Program-made: the position numbers and the translations under genes
From: an uncultured bacterium
GTDB taxonomy: Bacteria; Planctomycetota; UBA1135
Direction: 5' to 3'
Assembly (NCBI GenBank): GCA_937919925.1
Contig: CALFOT010000080.1
Coordinates: 1 to 55,958, forward strand
Length of the DNA stretch: 55,958 nt
Part shown: positions 35,860 to 44,524 of the stretch, in pieces
Numbering within the stretch: position 1 is the stretch's first letter
Layout: every line of letters starts with the position of its first letter
The notes under the pieces: generated by a model
Told to the model about the DNA's origin: nothing
The model's database searches: none
Seen by the model: the letters and a program-made list of their open reading frames with translations, nothing else

Positions 35860-37047
35860 TCAGACTAATTTAAATGCGGAAGTAATGCCGAGCCCACCGC
35901 TGACACACAGCGACGCGAGCCCACGCTCTACTTTCCTACGCCGCATCTCATGCAGCAAAGTGACAACGATGCGCGCGCCGGTACATCCAATCGGATGACC
36001 CAGTGCAATCGCACCGCCATTGACGTTGAGAAGCTCGCGCGGAATGGGCAGCTCCTGGAGGCACGCCAACGCTTGCGCGGCGAATGCCTCGTTCAGTTCG
36101 AACAAACCGAAATCATCTAGACTCCAGCGATTGCGCTCAAACAGAGTGTGTGTGGCCGGTACTGGCCCCATGCCCATGCGCTTAGGATCGGTGCCCGACT
36201 GCTGGTAATCAAGGAACTCCGCAAGTGGCTCGATGCCGCGGCGTTCCGCTTCTGCGGCGCTCATCAAGATCAGCGCCGCGGCGCCATCGGTGATGCCCGA
36301 AGCATTGCCGGGCGTGACGGTGCCATTCTCTTTGGCAAACACGGCTGGCAGCTTGGCCAAATCCGCCATGGTTGTGGAAACGCGGATATGTTCATCGCGG
36401 TCCATCACGGTTTCGCCCTTGCGCGTTTTCACCGTAACCGGAACAATCTCTGCGTCAAACCGTGCTGCCTGCCAAGCAGCATTGGCGCGGTCTTGGGATT
36501 CTTTTGCAAAAGCATCTTGCTCAGCACGCGAAATGCTGCGCTCCTGCGCGAGCAGCTCCGCCGTTTCTCCCATAATCATGCCCGACAGCGGACAACGGAA
36601 GCCATCGTGATACATGCCATCAATCAGCGGCGCATCTCCTAGGCGATAACCTTCACGCATACGATCGAGCATAAACGGCACGCGGGTCATGTTTTCCATG
36701 CCACCAGCAACCACAACTTTTGCGCGGCCCAGACGGATTTCGTCGGCGGCGAGCGCAATGGTTTTCATGCCGGAAGCACAAGCCATGTTTACTGTCCATG
36801 CGGTGGCTTGTTGTGGAATGCCTGCGCCAAACTGAACTTGACGAGCTGGGTTGGGCTTGGCCCCCGCCTGACGTCCCATGCCGAAAATCACCTGCTCCAC
36901 CGCGCTTGCCTCTAGATTCGCTTGGGCCAGCGCTGCCTTGACCGCCACCGCGCCGAGTTCGGTGGCAGGGGTGTGCGAAAAGGCGCCGTTAAAGCGGCCG
37001 ATCGGTGTGCGGACCGCAGAAACGATCACGATGGGGCTGGAAGCCAT
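35860..37047 (-). CDS. Thiolase (acetyl-CoA acyltransferase), second copy
   Basis: The start at 37047 (MASSPIVIVSAVRTPIGRFN) gives 395 residues; the longer open frame adds an unrelated extension. The catalytic Cys is in NMACASGMKTIA, the His in IALGHPIGCTGAR, and the second Cys in LCVSGGLG. It is the first gene of a tight set: 1 nt to the cyclophilin-parvulin gene, then cyclophilin, crotonase and a LeuB-like dehydrogenase. Role in beta-oxidation is likely. It is only distantly similar to the thiolase at 29038-30234. Confidence 0.92.
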   Translation of the reverse strand: MASSPIVIVSAVRTPIGRFNGAFSHTPATELGAVAVKAALAQANLEASAVEQVIFGMGRQAGAKPNPARQVQFGAGIPQQATAWTVNMACASGMKTIALAADEIRLGRAKVVVAGGMENMTRVPFMLDRMREGYRLGDAPLIDGMYHDGFRCPLSGMIMGETAELLAQERSISRAEQDAFAKESQDRANAAWQAARFDAEIVPVTVKTRKGETVMDRDEHIRVSTTMADLAKLPAVFAKENGTVTPGNASGITDGAAALILMSAAEAERRGIEPLAEFLDYQQSGTDPKRMGMGPVPATHTLFERNRWSLDDFGLFELNEAFAAQALACLQELPIPRELLNVNGGAIALGHPIGCTGARIVVTLLHEMRRRKVERGLASLCVSGGLGITSAFKLV

Positions 37048-37212
37048 GGAGAGAAGTTCGAAGTCTGAAGCTGGAGCCGAAATTGAGGCTGGCCACGGCC
37101 AACATAGGGCGACGCTGGCAGATTGACCCACCAATATAACGCGGCGGCGTAAAAAGCCCGTCACCGAGGCGGGAAAAGAGCCTCAAAACCAACCCTTTCC
37201 CTCAAATTGGAG

Positions 37213-37244
37213 AACGCTCTCCAAGCAGATGCCTGGAGAGCGTT
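37213..37244 (-). terminator. Hairpin downstream of the BlaI/M56 operon
   Basis: AACGCTCTCC and GGAGAGCGTT form a perfect 10-bp stem around a 12-nt loop, 13 nt after the stop of the Cys/Met-rich protein gene. There is no T-run, so it is a probable rather than typical terminator. Confidence 0.5.
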
Positions 37245-37257
37245 ACCAGCAAGTTCT

Positions 37258-38445
37258 TTAGAGCTCCTCGTGGTCGTGAATCTCGTGGGAGCGCCCACCC
37301 GGAACGGCTGGAACGGCTGGAACCGGAGGATGCGGAGGATGCGGAGCATTCGAGCCACCCATTCGAATCCTCATTTTACCACCCATGTCTTGCATGCCGA
37401 GCTCTTCCATCAATTTACGGGCTTCTTCACCTTCGTAGGTTTTGCCGTTATGGATGACCTTGAACTCCGTGTGAACGTCGCCACCGCTGGCGGGACCTTC
37501 ATGAAGACCTTGAAGCATTCCTTCTACGTCAAAATCAAAATCCATCTCGCCGCCGTCGCCAAATTTCATCGTATGGCCGTCTTTGCCACCGAAAAAATCG
37601 CCCAGCATCTGCATCCCTGGCATACCTGGTTGCCCTGGCCTCGCGTTACGTCCACCCATCATCGGCATCGGCGCCATCGAATGTCCCATACCGCCGCGCA
37701 TCGCCCCCATTTGCATCCGCAGAGCTTGAAGCTCCAGACGTAAGGCTTGCAGCTCGAGGTGTACAGCACGCAATTGCATTTGAACATCGCCACTATCTTG
37801 TATGGCGTGGGGGCCGCGTGAATCGTTGCTGCGCATCACATGAAACTGACCGCGCATGTTCTCTAGAGCTCCGAGTTCTGTTTCAATTTTTTCGATTTCG
37901 GACCACTCAAAATCACCGCTTTCCTCGCTTTCGCATTCGACTTCACAGGTGATGTCACATTCTTCACAGCCTTCGCAATTTTCATCGCCGCAGCCGTCTT
38001 CGTTAGTCATCCGCAACTCGAAAATTTCGTGGAGGCCATCCCCTTCGATGACGTGAAGCGGGCCTCCTTCTTCGCCAAAGCTCACGTTGCCCTCACCATC
38101 GATGATGATGTGAGCGCCATCCGGCAAGTTTTCCAGCTTGATGACTTCACGAAGTTCTTTGCCTTCCGTTGCTTCATGGAGTTGTCCGTCGCCCAAAACA
38201 TGAAGGCGTGCATCACCCTGAATTAAATGAGGGCGCACATCAACTACCACACCATTTTTCTGAGCACTGAGAAGGGCTTGGGCAGCAGCAGCAAGCTCGG
38301 CTGCAACATCTAAATGACCCGCTGCAGCTTGCGTTTGGCTCTGTTGAAGTAATTCGAGCGCGATTTTGACGGAATCCACTTCCGACTGCGCGGTAAGTGG
38401 AGCGGCCATCAACAGGCCGATGGAACAAAGTAGGGAGAGTTTCAT
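37258..38445 (-). CDS. Secreted Cys-, Met- and His-rich putative metal-binding protein
   Basis: This 395-residue protein has a signal peptide ending PLTAQ. Segments in order: a helical N-domain; a region with NEDGCGDENCEGCEECD followed by ITCEVECE (seven Cys in about 25 residues); a coiled-coil-like stretch (LRAVHLELQALRLELQALRM) running into a Met-rich MQMGAMRGGMGHSMAPMPMM; an acidic domain; and a C-terminal PHPPHPPVP and HEIHDHEE. Cys clusters, Met runs and His tails together suggest metal binding, perhaps copper or zinc. The ATG overlaps the M56 gene stop by 4 nt (ATGA), so it is the third gene of the BlaI/M56 operon. No named family recognised. Confidence 0.72.
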   Translation of the reverse strand: MKLSLLCSIGLLMAAPLTAQSEVDSVKIALELLQQSQTQAAAGHLDVAAELAAAAQALLSAQKNGVVVDVRPHLIQGDARLHVLGDGQLHEATEGKELREVIKLENLPDGAHIIIDGEGNVSFGEEGGPLHVIEGDGLHEIFELRMTNEDGCGDENCEGCEECDITCEVECESEESGDFEWSEIEKIETELGALENMRGQFHVMRSNDSRGPHAIQDSGDVQMQLRAVHLELQALRLELQALRMQMGAMRGGMGHSMAPMPMMGGRNARPGQPGMPGMQMLGDFFGGKDGHTMKFGDGGEMDFDFDVEGMLQGLHEGPASGGDVHTEFKVIHNGKTYEGEEARKLMEELGMQDMGGKMRIRMGGSNAPHPPHPPVPAVPAVPGGRSHEIHDHEEL

Positions 38446-39977
38446 GATTCGTTAGTCGCGGGGATATCCCGGCTGATTTCTGAGGTAATTTTCTGCAGCA
38501 AACTCAATTGCTGGCGCAGTTGATCTAAGGTCTGGCGGATTTCGCCAACGCCGCCGACACTAAAATCGGCGAGAGTTATTTCCTGCTCGAGAGCAGTAAT
38601 TTCGGTTTGTAGGTATTGAATGCGCGCCTGAGCGAGGCTCACATCGGCACTCAAAAAATCCACGCTAACGGCAATGGTCTTAGCACCTGCCGACGTGAAG
38701 TGAGCAGCAACTCCAGGTGCTACCAAGGCCATGGCAAGCAGCAGTGCAACCAGGATAAATGCCGCACGCCCGGCGCGCGCTGGATCGAGAGTTGCCGTTT
38801 TACTATCCAGCAAACGCTCCACGCGGCGCTTCAAAGGCGATGCTGCTTGAGCCATACACGCCACCGGCAAATCGCGTTTTTCTGGGCGCAACCAATCCGC
38901 CACCTGCGTGAGGCATTCGGCCATTGCGAAGCGATTACCAGTTCCATTACAAGCCCAGGAATCACACAGCTCTTCGGCCGCGTGCATCGCTTCGCGCCGA
39001 GCAAGAACCAGCAGCGGTTGCATAAACAACACGTTCTGGATGACGTTGTAAAAAGTCAGCCACAGCGGATCCCGTCGGCGTAAGTGGGCGAGCTCGTGGC
39101 CAATCATGCTGCGCTGATGGGAAGCATCTAAATCCGACAAGGCGCGCATCGGCAAACAAACTTCGCCACGCAGCAAACCGAATGCAACCGGCACATGGAT
39201 CCGATCCGAAACAGAAAGGCGCACCCGCTGACCACCGCGTCCAAAACGAGAGAGATCGCTTTGTACGTTGCGCAGTAAAGCGCCGCTGGTCAGGGGCAAG
39301 CGTTTACGGAGTTCGCGTTTCAGAACGAACAAACGCCAGCTCCAAAGACTGACGCCCAAAACGGCGCCCGTGGCCCACAAAGTGAGCAATAGGGACAGCC
39401 ACAGAGGTATGCCAGCCTGACCGCTTTGGATTTCGGTGGTGGCGCTCAAGGTGATATCAGTAGGATCCGGTGGCGCAGTGCCTTCCGGCCACGAGCCGGG
39501 GCCGATGGGCAAAGAACCAACGGTGGCTGGCGGATAAGCAGCTTCCCGCACAAAAATCAGCTTCTTGGCCGCAGGGAAAGAGTTGAGAAAACCACTGCCA
39601 GATACTTCCAGCAACTTGGCGCTTTCTGGTGCGGAGCGAATAAGGAAAGTTTGAGGCTGGGGGCTGCCTGCTGTAATCAAAGCCAAAGGATTGTCCAGGG
39701 CTTCCTTTTCACGGACAGAAGTAGTGGCTTCCGTGACCGCAGTTCCGAGCGCGAAACGTCCACCGATGCCGTCAATTTGAAACCATTGGGGCGCAGTCAA
39801 TTGCAGGGTGGGCGAAAGTAACGCGCCGATGGTGGCACCCTTCCAAATCCACTCGCGGGTTGCCGGACTGGCGGAAAAAAGCCAACGGAGCAGTAGCCAT
39901 GCACCACCCAACCACACTGTGCTGTGGAGCAGGAAAGTGAAAAGCCAGCTACCAGCAAAAAGGGCCGTATTAGACAT
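38442..39977 (-). CDS. blaR1: BlaR1/MecR1-like M56 membrane peptidase
   Basis: The start at 39977 (MSNTALFAGS) gives 511 residues. The M56 peptidase shows the zinc motif MIGHELAHLRRRDPLW, with about four membrane segments around it, the first at residues 8-30. Downstream are CDSWACNG-type M56 features (HAAEELCDSWAC). The chain ends with a coiled coil after a membrane helix, not with a penicillin-binding domain, so the sensed signal is not obviously a beta-lactam. It should cleave BlaI upon a signal. The start overlaps blaI by 8 nt and the end overlaps the metal-binding protein gene by 4 nt. Confidence 0.85.
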   Translation of the reverse strand: MSNTALFAGSWLFTFLLHSTVWLGGAWLLLRWLFSASPATREWIWKGATIGALLSPTLQLTAPQWFQIDGIGGRFALGTAVTEATTSVREKEALDNPLALITAGSPQPQTFLIRSAPESAKLLEVSGSGFLNSFPAAKKLIFVREAAYPPATVGSLPIGPGSWPEGTAPPDPTDITLSATTEIQSGQAGIPLWLSLLLTLWATGAVLGVSLWSWRLFVLKRELRKRLPLTSGALLRNVQSDLSRFGRGGQRVRLSVSDRIHVPVAFGLLRGEVCLPMRALSDLDASHQRSMIGHELAHLRRRDPLWLTFYNVIQNVLFMQPLLVLARREAMHAAEELCDSWACNGTGNRFAMAECLTQVADWLRPEKRDLPVACMAQAASPLKRRVERLLDSKTATLDPARAGRAAFILVALLLAMALVAPGVAAHFTSAGAKTIAVSVDFLSADVSLAQARIQYLQTEITALEQEITLADFSVGGVGEIRQTLDQLRQQLSLLQKITSEISRDIPATNES

Positions 39978-40365
39978 TGCTGCCCCCCTCCTCGCGGCGA
40001 GCCCCCTCAATCCGGGCGCGCAGCACCGCGAGCTCATCCGGGTCGAAATCGCCCTCCGTTAGCAAATGATTGACCAGCGCTGCGTGATCGCCACGGAAAA
40101 CGTTGCCAACCAGTTCACTGACCATGGTCTGGCGGACATCTTCTTCGGCGACGGCCGGCTGGTAGATGAACTGACGCCCCTCTGCGCGGTGGCAAATTAC
40201 GCCCTTATCCTCCATTTTCTTCAGCATGGTGGCGATGGTGGTAGGCGCCAAACCATGCTCTTGGAGTAGAGCGGTATGGACTTCCGCACTGGATGCCTCT
40301 CCGCTTGCCCATAAGACATGCATGATGGCTAGCTGAAGGTCTCCGAGGCGGTGTAATCGGCTCAT
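39970..40365 (-). CDS. blaI: BlaI/MecI-family repressor
   Basis: The start at 40365 (MSRLHRLGDLQLAIMHVLW) gives 131 residues, the family length. The winged helix is clear: GLAPTTIATMLKKMEDKGVI as recognition region, followed by the wing. The C-terminal part provides dimerisation and the expected cleavage site. It controls its own operon through the palindrome at 40389-40402. The downstream blaR1 gene overlaps by 8 nt (ATGTCTAA). Confidence 0.92.
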   Translation of the reverse strand: MSRLHRLGDLQLAIMHVLWASGEASSAEVHTALLQEHGLAPTTIATMLKKMEDKGVICHRAEGRQFIYQPAVAEEDVRQTMVSELVGNVFRGDHAALVNHLLTEGDFDPDELAVLRARIEGARREEGGSNV

Positions 40366-40388
40366 GTGCGCTAACCTACCACCCAACA

Positions 40389-40402
40389 ACTACCGTGGTA
40401 GT
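40389..40402. promoter_or_regulatory. BlaI-type operator palindrome
   Basis: ACTACC-GT-GGTAGT is a perfect 6+2+6 inverted repeat, 23 bp upstream of blaI. The half-site resembles the ACTACA half-site of known Bla/Mec operators. It also lies 80 bp before pckA, so it could affect both. Confidence 0.68.
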
Positions 40403-40434
40403 CCTTTTCTTGGAAATATTTTTTCCCGTCTAGA

Positions 40435-40440
40435 TACAAT
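40435..40440 (+). promoter_or_regulatory. Possible -10 box for pckA
   Basis: TACAAT, one mismatch from TATAAT, 41 bp before the pckA start; the -35 region is unclear (TTGGAA at 40410-40415 is 19 bp away). It sits downstream of the BlaI-type operator. Confidence 0.35.
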
Positions 40441-40481
40441 ATTGCGCCTTACCCCCGCACCAACCCTCTAAAGACATTGAA

Positions 40482-42155
40482 ATGATCGATTCCACAGCCA
40501 CATCCAGCCATGCTGCTGAACTAGAGGCCCAATTTGGGCTCCGCGGGGTTGAACTCCGCATCAACCTGTCAAAAGAAGAGCTTTTTGAGGAAGCCATCGC
40601 CCATGACCGTGGGCGTACCCGCGTTGGCGGCCCGGATACGGATCCGAAGGCGTTTCGCACCAAGCTCGGTGTTCACGGCCCGCTGGTTTTTTACACCGAT
40701 CCAACCTGCACTGGCCGCCCGGTGAAAGATACTTTTGGCGTGGCGCACCCCGAGTTAGAAGACAAAATCTGGTGGAAGCCCGATTTCCAAAAGTTCGCGC
40801 CGGCCAAGTTTGACGCTTTGTTTGAGCGCGTGGTGGCACACCTCAACGAAAACGCCAGCCATCTTTACGTGAAAGATGTTTATTGCGGTTCGGATCCAAG
40901 TTACGCCCGCCCCTACCGCTTGGTGAGTGAGTATGCCGCCCACAGTTTCTTCTGCCACAACATGTTTATGCATGGCATTGAAGGTGTCGCCGATGAAGAT
41001 GGCAAGCGCTGGACCATGATCAACGCGCCAAGTTTTCATTGTGATCCGGAACGCGACGGCACGCCGGGCACCCGCATTGCCTGCCTAGATTTCAAAAACC
41101 GCCGCGTACTGGTGGCTGGCCGCGCCGATTACTGCGGTGTGGTGAAGAAATCGATGTTCACCGTCATGAACTACTTGCTGCCTGAAATGGGCGAAATGAG
41201 CATGCACTGTTCGGCCAACGTCGGCGAAAACGGCGACGGCGCGATTTTGTTTGGTTTGTCCGGCACCGGCAAGACTACGTTATCTGCCGATCCAAAACGT
41301 AAGCTCATCGGCGACGATGAACACGCTTGGACCAGCATTGGTGTTTCCAACCTGGAAGGGGGCTGCTACGCCAAACTGATTGATTTAGATAAAAGTGCGG
41401 AACCCGTCATCGCTGCTGCGCTTTCCATGGCGGGAACCATCATCGAGAACGTACCACCACTGCCAGGCCGCAAGATGGAGGACCTCGATCCTCAAGAACT
41501 CGATTTGTACGACAGTTCGGTGACCGAAAATACCCGCTTCAGCTACCCGCTAGCGGCGAATCCAAACGTGATGCCAGGCGCAAAAGGTGGCCACCCAGAA
41601 ACGATCGTGCTGCTCACTGCGGATGCTTTCGGCGTCCTGCCACCTGTTTCGATTTTGGATAAGAAGGCGGTCATGTACCACTTCGTTTCCGGCTTCACGG
41701 CAAAGTTGGCTGGTACCGAAGTTGGCATTACCGAGCCGCAAGCAGCGTTCTCGGCTTGTTTCGGTGCTCCATTTATGGCGCAGTTCCCAAGCAAGTATGC
41801 CGAGTTGTTGGCAGGAAAAATGGAGCAGCACCACACGCGTTGCATCTTGTTGAATACCGGTTGGGGCGGTGGCCCTTACGGTGTTGGTAAGCGCATTTCG
41901 ATCAAGCACACGCGGGCGTTGTTGGATGCAGCACTAAATGGCGATTTGGATCACGTGGCAACGGAAATGCACCCGGTGCTGAATCTGAAGATGCCCACCT
42001 CCTGCCCAGGTGTACCCAGTGAGATTCTCAATCCAAGGAACACTTGGACGGATAAAGCTGCTTACGATACTGCTGCTGAGAAATTACGCGGCATGTTCCA
42101 GAAGAACTTTACGGCCAAAGGCTTCGACAAGCTTGGCATTGAGCCAGTGATGTAG
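40482..42155 (+). CDS. pckA: Phosphoenolpyruvate carboxykinase (ATP)
   Basis: The 557 residues are typical of the ATP-dependent enzyme. It has the kinase-1a loop GLSGTGKTTLSADPKR, the metal-site region IGDDEHAW, and ENTRFSYPL near residue 350. It converts oxaloacetate and ATP to phosphoenolpyruvate, CO2 and ADP for gluconeogenesis. Arg/Asp-rich N-terminal motifs RTRVGGPDTDPKAF are consistent. It is transcribed away from the BlaI operon, sharing a 116-bp intergenic region, and is followed by a ferredoxin-NADP reductase gene. Confidence 0.96.
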   Translation: MIDSTATSSHAAELEAQFGLRGVELRINLSKEELFEEAIAHDRGRTRVGGPDTDPKAFRTKLGVHGPLVFYTDPTCTGRPVKDTFGVAHPELEDKIWWKPDFQKFAPAKFDALFERVVAHLNENASHLYVKDVYCGSDPSYARPYRLVSEYAAHSFFCHNMFMHGIEGVADEDGKRWTMINAPSFHCDPERDGTPGTRIACLDFKNRRVLVAGRADYCGVVKKSMFTVMNYLLPEMGEMSMHCSANVGENGDGAILFGLSGTGKTTLSADPKRKLIGDDEHAWTSIGVSNLEGGCYAKLIDLDKSAEPVIAAALSMAGTIIENVPPLPGRKMEDLDPQELDLYDSSVTENTRFSYPLAANPNVMPGAKGGHPETIVLLTADAFGVLPPVSILDKKAVMYHFVSGFTAKLAGTEVGITEPQAAFSACFGAPFMAQFPSKYAELLAGKMEQHHTRCILLNTGWGGGPYGVGKRISIKHTRALLDAALNGDLDHVATEMHPVLNLKMPTSCPGVPSEILNPRNTWTDKAAYDTAAEKLRGMFQKNFTAKGFDKLGIEPVM

Positions 42156-42170
42156 GTTCTGCAGTTCTGG

Positions 42171-42193
42171 GGGCCGGCCTTCACGGTTGGCCC
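42171..42193 (+). terminator. Weak hairpin after pckA
   Basis: GGGCCGGCC pairs with GGTTGGCCC through two G-U pairs around TTCAC, 15 nt after the pckA stop. No T-run follows. Confidence 0.35.
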
Positions 42194-42328
42194 TTGGCTG
42201 CCCCTATAGTTGTATGACGGCTGCAGCGCCTACTGCTGCGCCCTTGCTGCAGGAATGTCATCATCGCTGATTTAGAACTGAACGCCATCGTCACGCACCG
42301 AATTGAGGTTGCTGCCGGTCTCATCATT

Positions 42329-43078
42329 TTGCGGGTAGCTCCTGATGGCTGGGAGTTACCGGCTTGGAAATCGGGGCAGTTTGCGGTTTTGGGTCTGCCC
42401 CATGCAGCACCGCGTTCGCCTTATTCGGATCCGGAAACGGAACTTGAGGACAACGGCAAACTCATCCGCCGCGCTTACAGCATTGCGTCGGCACCCGAAG
42501 ATCAAAAACATCTCGAGTTTTATATCACTTTGGTGCAATCCGGCGCTTTGACGCCACGCCTATTTGCGTTGAAACCTGGCGATCGTGTGTTCTTGGGCGA
42601 GAAAGTAAAAGGCACGTTCACGCTTTCGGAAGTCGCCAGCGGCAAAAACCTGATTCTGGTGGCCACCGGCACTGGCCTAGCTCCGTACATGAGCATGTTG
42701 CGCAGTGAGTTGGAACTTACCCCCGATTTGCATACGGTGGTTTTACTCGGCGCGCGCCACAGTTGGGATTTAGGTTATTACGGCGAGCTAATCGCCTTGC
42801 AACGTTTCTGCCCCACATTCCATTATCTGCCGGTGATTAGTCGGCCCCAAGAAGAAATGGCTGTTTGGTCTGGGCAAGTTGGTTATGTGCAAGATTTGTG
42901 GGACCGTGGATTGGTGGAAGCGGCGTTGGGTGCCAAACCCACACCCGCGAATACGCGCGTGTTGCTGTGCGGTAATCCCGGCATGATTGAAGGCATGATC
43001 GAACGCCTGGGCAAAGAGGGTTTTGTCGAGCAAACCAAAAAGGTGCCCGGCGAAATTCACACGGAAAAATACTGGTAG
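42329..43078 (+). CDS. Ferredoxin-NADP(+) reductase-like flavoprotein
   Basis: From TTG at 42329 it has 249 residues: the FAD-binding motif IRRAYSIASAPED, GALTPRLF, and the NADP-binding LVATGTGLAPYMSMLR and VLLCGNPGMIEGMIE, ending EKYW as in FPR-type reductases. It moves electrons between NADPH and ferredoxin or flavodoxin. The frame is open upstream to a TGA at 42215, and residues before 42329 (ELNAIVTHRIEVAAGLIIL) look like the first strands of the FAD domain. No ATG, GTG or TTG is in frame there, so a rare start (ATC 42260 or CTG 42278) or a sequence difference may apply. Such a reductase could feed the bcr-like enzyme with reduced ferredoxin; that link is inference. Confidence 0.85.
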   Translation: MRVAPDGWELPAWKSGQFAVLGLPHAAPRSPYSDPETELEDNGKLIRRAYSIASAPEDQKHLEFYITLVQSGALTPRLFALKPGDRVFLGEKVKGTFTLSEVASGKNLILVATGTGLAPYMSMLRSELELTPDLHTVVLLGARHSWDLGYYGELIALQRFCPTFHYLPVISRPQEEMAVWSGQVGYVQDLWDRGLVEAALGAKPTPANTRVLLCGNPGMIEGMIERLGKEGFVEQTKKVPGEIHTEKYW

Positions 43079-43116
43079 CCAAGCTGGCGCACGATTGCGC
43101 ACGCCGCTGCTCTACA

Positions 43117-43150
43117 CAAAAAAAACGGAAGTCCGCGTGAGCGGACTTCC
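43117..43150 (-). terminator. Intrinsic terminator of the 43174-43608 gene
   Basis: GGAAGTCCGC and GCGGACTTCC form a perfect 10-bp stem with a 4-nt loop, followed on the minus strand by G and a run of eight T. It is 23 nt after the stop of the minus-strand gene and lies between convergent genes. Confidence 0.85.
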
Positions 43151-43173
43151 AAAGAAAAGTGCTTCTAGTGGTA

Positions 43174-43608
43174 TTAAGGCCGTGGCACAAAAGATGCCGA
43201 GATTCCTTGCGGCCCGCGGTAAGCACGCAGGATGCTGCCGGTTTCGGCACGAGGACCATCAACGCGACCAGTGCCGTCATCCGGAAGGCCGAGAATATCG
43301 ATGGTTAGGTTCGCAGTACCAACGCTGTTAGCCACTGCGCTGCCGACAAAGTAGCCATCAACGGAGAAGTTCACCAACGTGCCAGCGCCAACGTTTTTGA
43401 CTTCTGCTTCTAGGGATTGGTCCACCAAGCCGTTTTCTGGCGACTCCTTGTACTTACCCTTGAGGATGTACTGACCTTGCGTTGCATTTGCATCCCAGAT
43501 CAAATCGTTGACGTTACGGAAAGCTGCGGTGCTTTGCGGCGCAGCGAGGGCGAAGATGACGACGGTGGACGTCAGCAACAGTAGGGTTTTCTGAATCAAG
43601 TTTTTCAT
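43174..43608 (-). CDS. Small secreted protein of unknown function
   Basis: The start at 43608 (MKNLIQKTLLLLTSTVVIFA) gives 144 residues with a signal peptide ending STAAF. The mature part is beta-rich with GQYILKGKYKESPENGLVDQ, AEVKNVGAGTLVNFSVDGYF and LTIDILGLPDDGTGRVDGP. The Asp/Gly-rich C-terminus may bind calcium. No family recognised. A good terminator follows, so it is a single-gene unit; the leader up to 43850 is divergent from the sigma factor gene. Confidence 0.75.
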   Translation of the reverse strand: MKNLIQKTLLLLTSTVVIFALAAPQSTAAFRNVNDLIWDANATQGQYILKGKYKESPENGLVDQSLEAEVKNVGAGTLVNFSVDGYFVGSAVANSVGTANLTIDILGLPDDGTGRVDGPRAETGSILRAYRGPQGISASFVPRP

Positions 43609-43849
43609 GATGATGGTGGTTCGTGGTTGAGGAAATGAAGTGGGGAGCACGAGTTGCCTTCCCAGTTCACCAGGAAATGCGCAAAATCTGCCTGCGCCCC
43701 CCAAGAAAAATTAAAAAAGGGCCGACGCTCCCCCGAACGCCAGCCCAAAGTCAAACATTTCAATCTCCCCATGAAGGTCGATTCCTTGTCCGCAAAGATG
43801 AGCGCAAATTCTGGGGGAAAGCCCTCATTCCTCCGCTTATCCTTGCAGC

Positions 43850-44413
43850 ATGGCATTCGAACCCACGAACGAAGCGACGCGCCTCCTGATTGACCTCTCC
43901 GCCGGTAATGAAAAGGCAGCGGAAGCACTATTCCCATTGATTTACGAAGATTTGCGCAACTTGGCGGCCTCCTATTTGCGCCGCGAGCGCGCCAATCACA
44001 CCTTGCAAGCCACCGCCTTAGTGCACGAAGCGTATTTGCGCTTGGTGGGAGTCGATGCCCATTCGATAGAGAACCGCGCCCATTTTTTTCGCTTGGCAGC
44101 ACGCGCGATTCGACGTTTGTTGGTGGATCATGCGCGGAGCAAGGCAGCCCAAAAGCGCGGCGAGAACCCTCTATTCCAGACCCAGAGCAGTCTGAATGAG
44201 GTGGGCACTTGGGGTGAGCAACAGATTTTGGAACTGGATGACGCTCTGAACACTCTTGCGGTACTGGATGAACGCAAAGCAAAACTCGTAGAGCTGCGTT
44301 TCTTTGGTGGTCTGACCATTGAAGAGGCTGCCGATAGTCTGGGAATTGGCCACAGCACTGCGGAACGTGACTGGGCTTTCGCAAAGGCGTGGTTAGCGCG
44401 TGCTCTCGGCTAA
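43850..44413 (+). CDS. ECF sigma factor, TIGR02999 (Sig-70_X6) type
   Basis: This 187-residue protein has region 2 (AEALFPLIYEDLRNLAASYL, then RRERANHTLQATALVHEAYL) and region 4 (LVELRFFGGLTIEEAADSLG with IGHSTAERDWAFAKAWL). The LQATALVHEAYLRL and HARS patterns mark the TIGR02999 group common in Planctomycetota, Acidobacteria and Verrucomicrobia. Its partner may be the Ser/Thr kinase 2.3 kb downstream, as these families often co-occur, since no anti-sigma gene is next to it. Confidence 0.92.
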   Translation: MAFEPTNEATRLLIDLSAGNEKAAEALFPLIYEDLRNLAASYLRRERANHTLQATALVHEAYLRLVGVDAHSIENRAHFFRLAARAIRRLLVDHARSKAAQKRGENPLFQTQSSLNEVGTWGEQQILELDDALNTLAVLDERKAKLVELRFFGGLTIEEAADSLGIGHSTAERDWAFAKAWLARALG

Positions 44414-44524
44414 GGTACCTAAAGCTCTAAATATCTCGAACTGTATTTTTCTTGCCAAAAATGAGGGGCCGAGCCTTTTTTTGACGCATACTGTTATGGA
44501 ACAAAAACTCTCCACCTTCACCCC

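Noticed and set aside
44420-44500. Possible terminator with a T-run after the ECF sigma gene
   Set aside because: The stem before the seven T (GGC-CGA-GCC) is only three base pairs.
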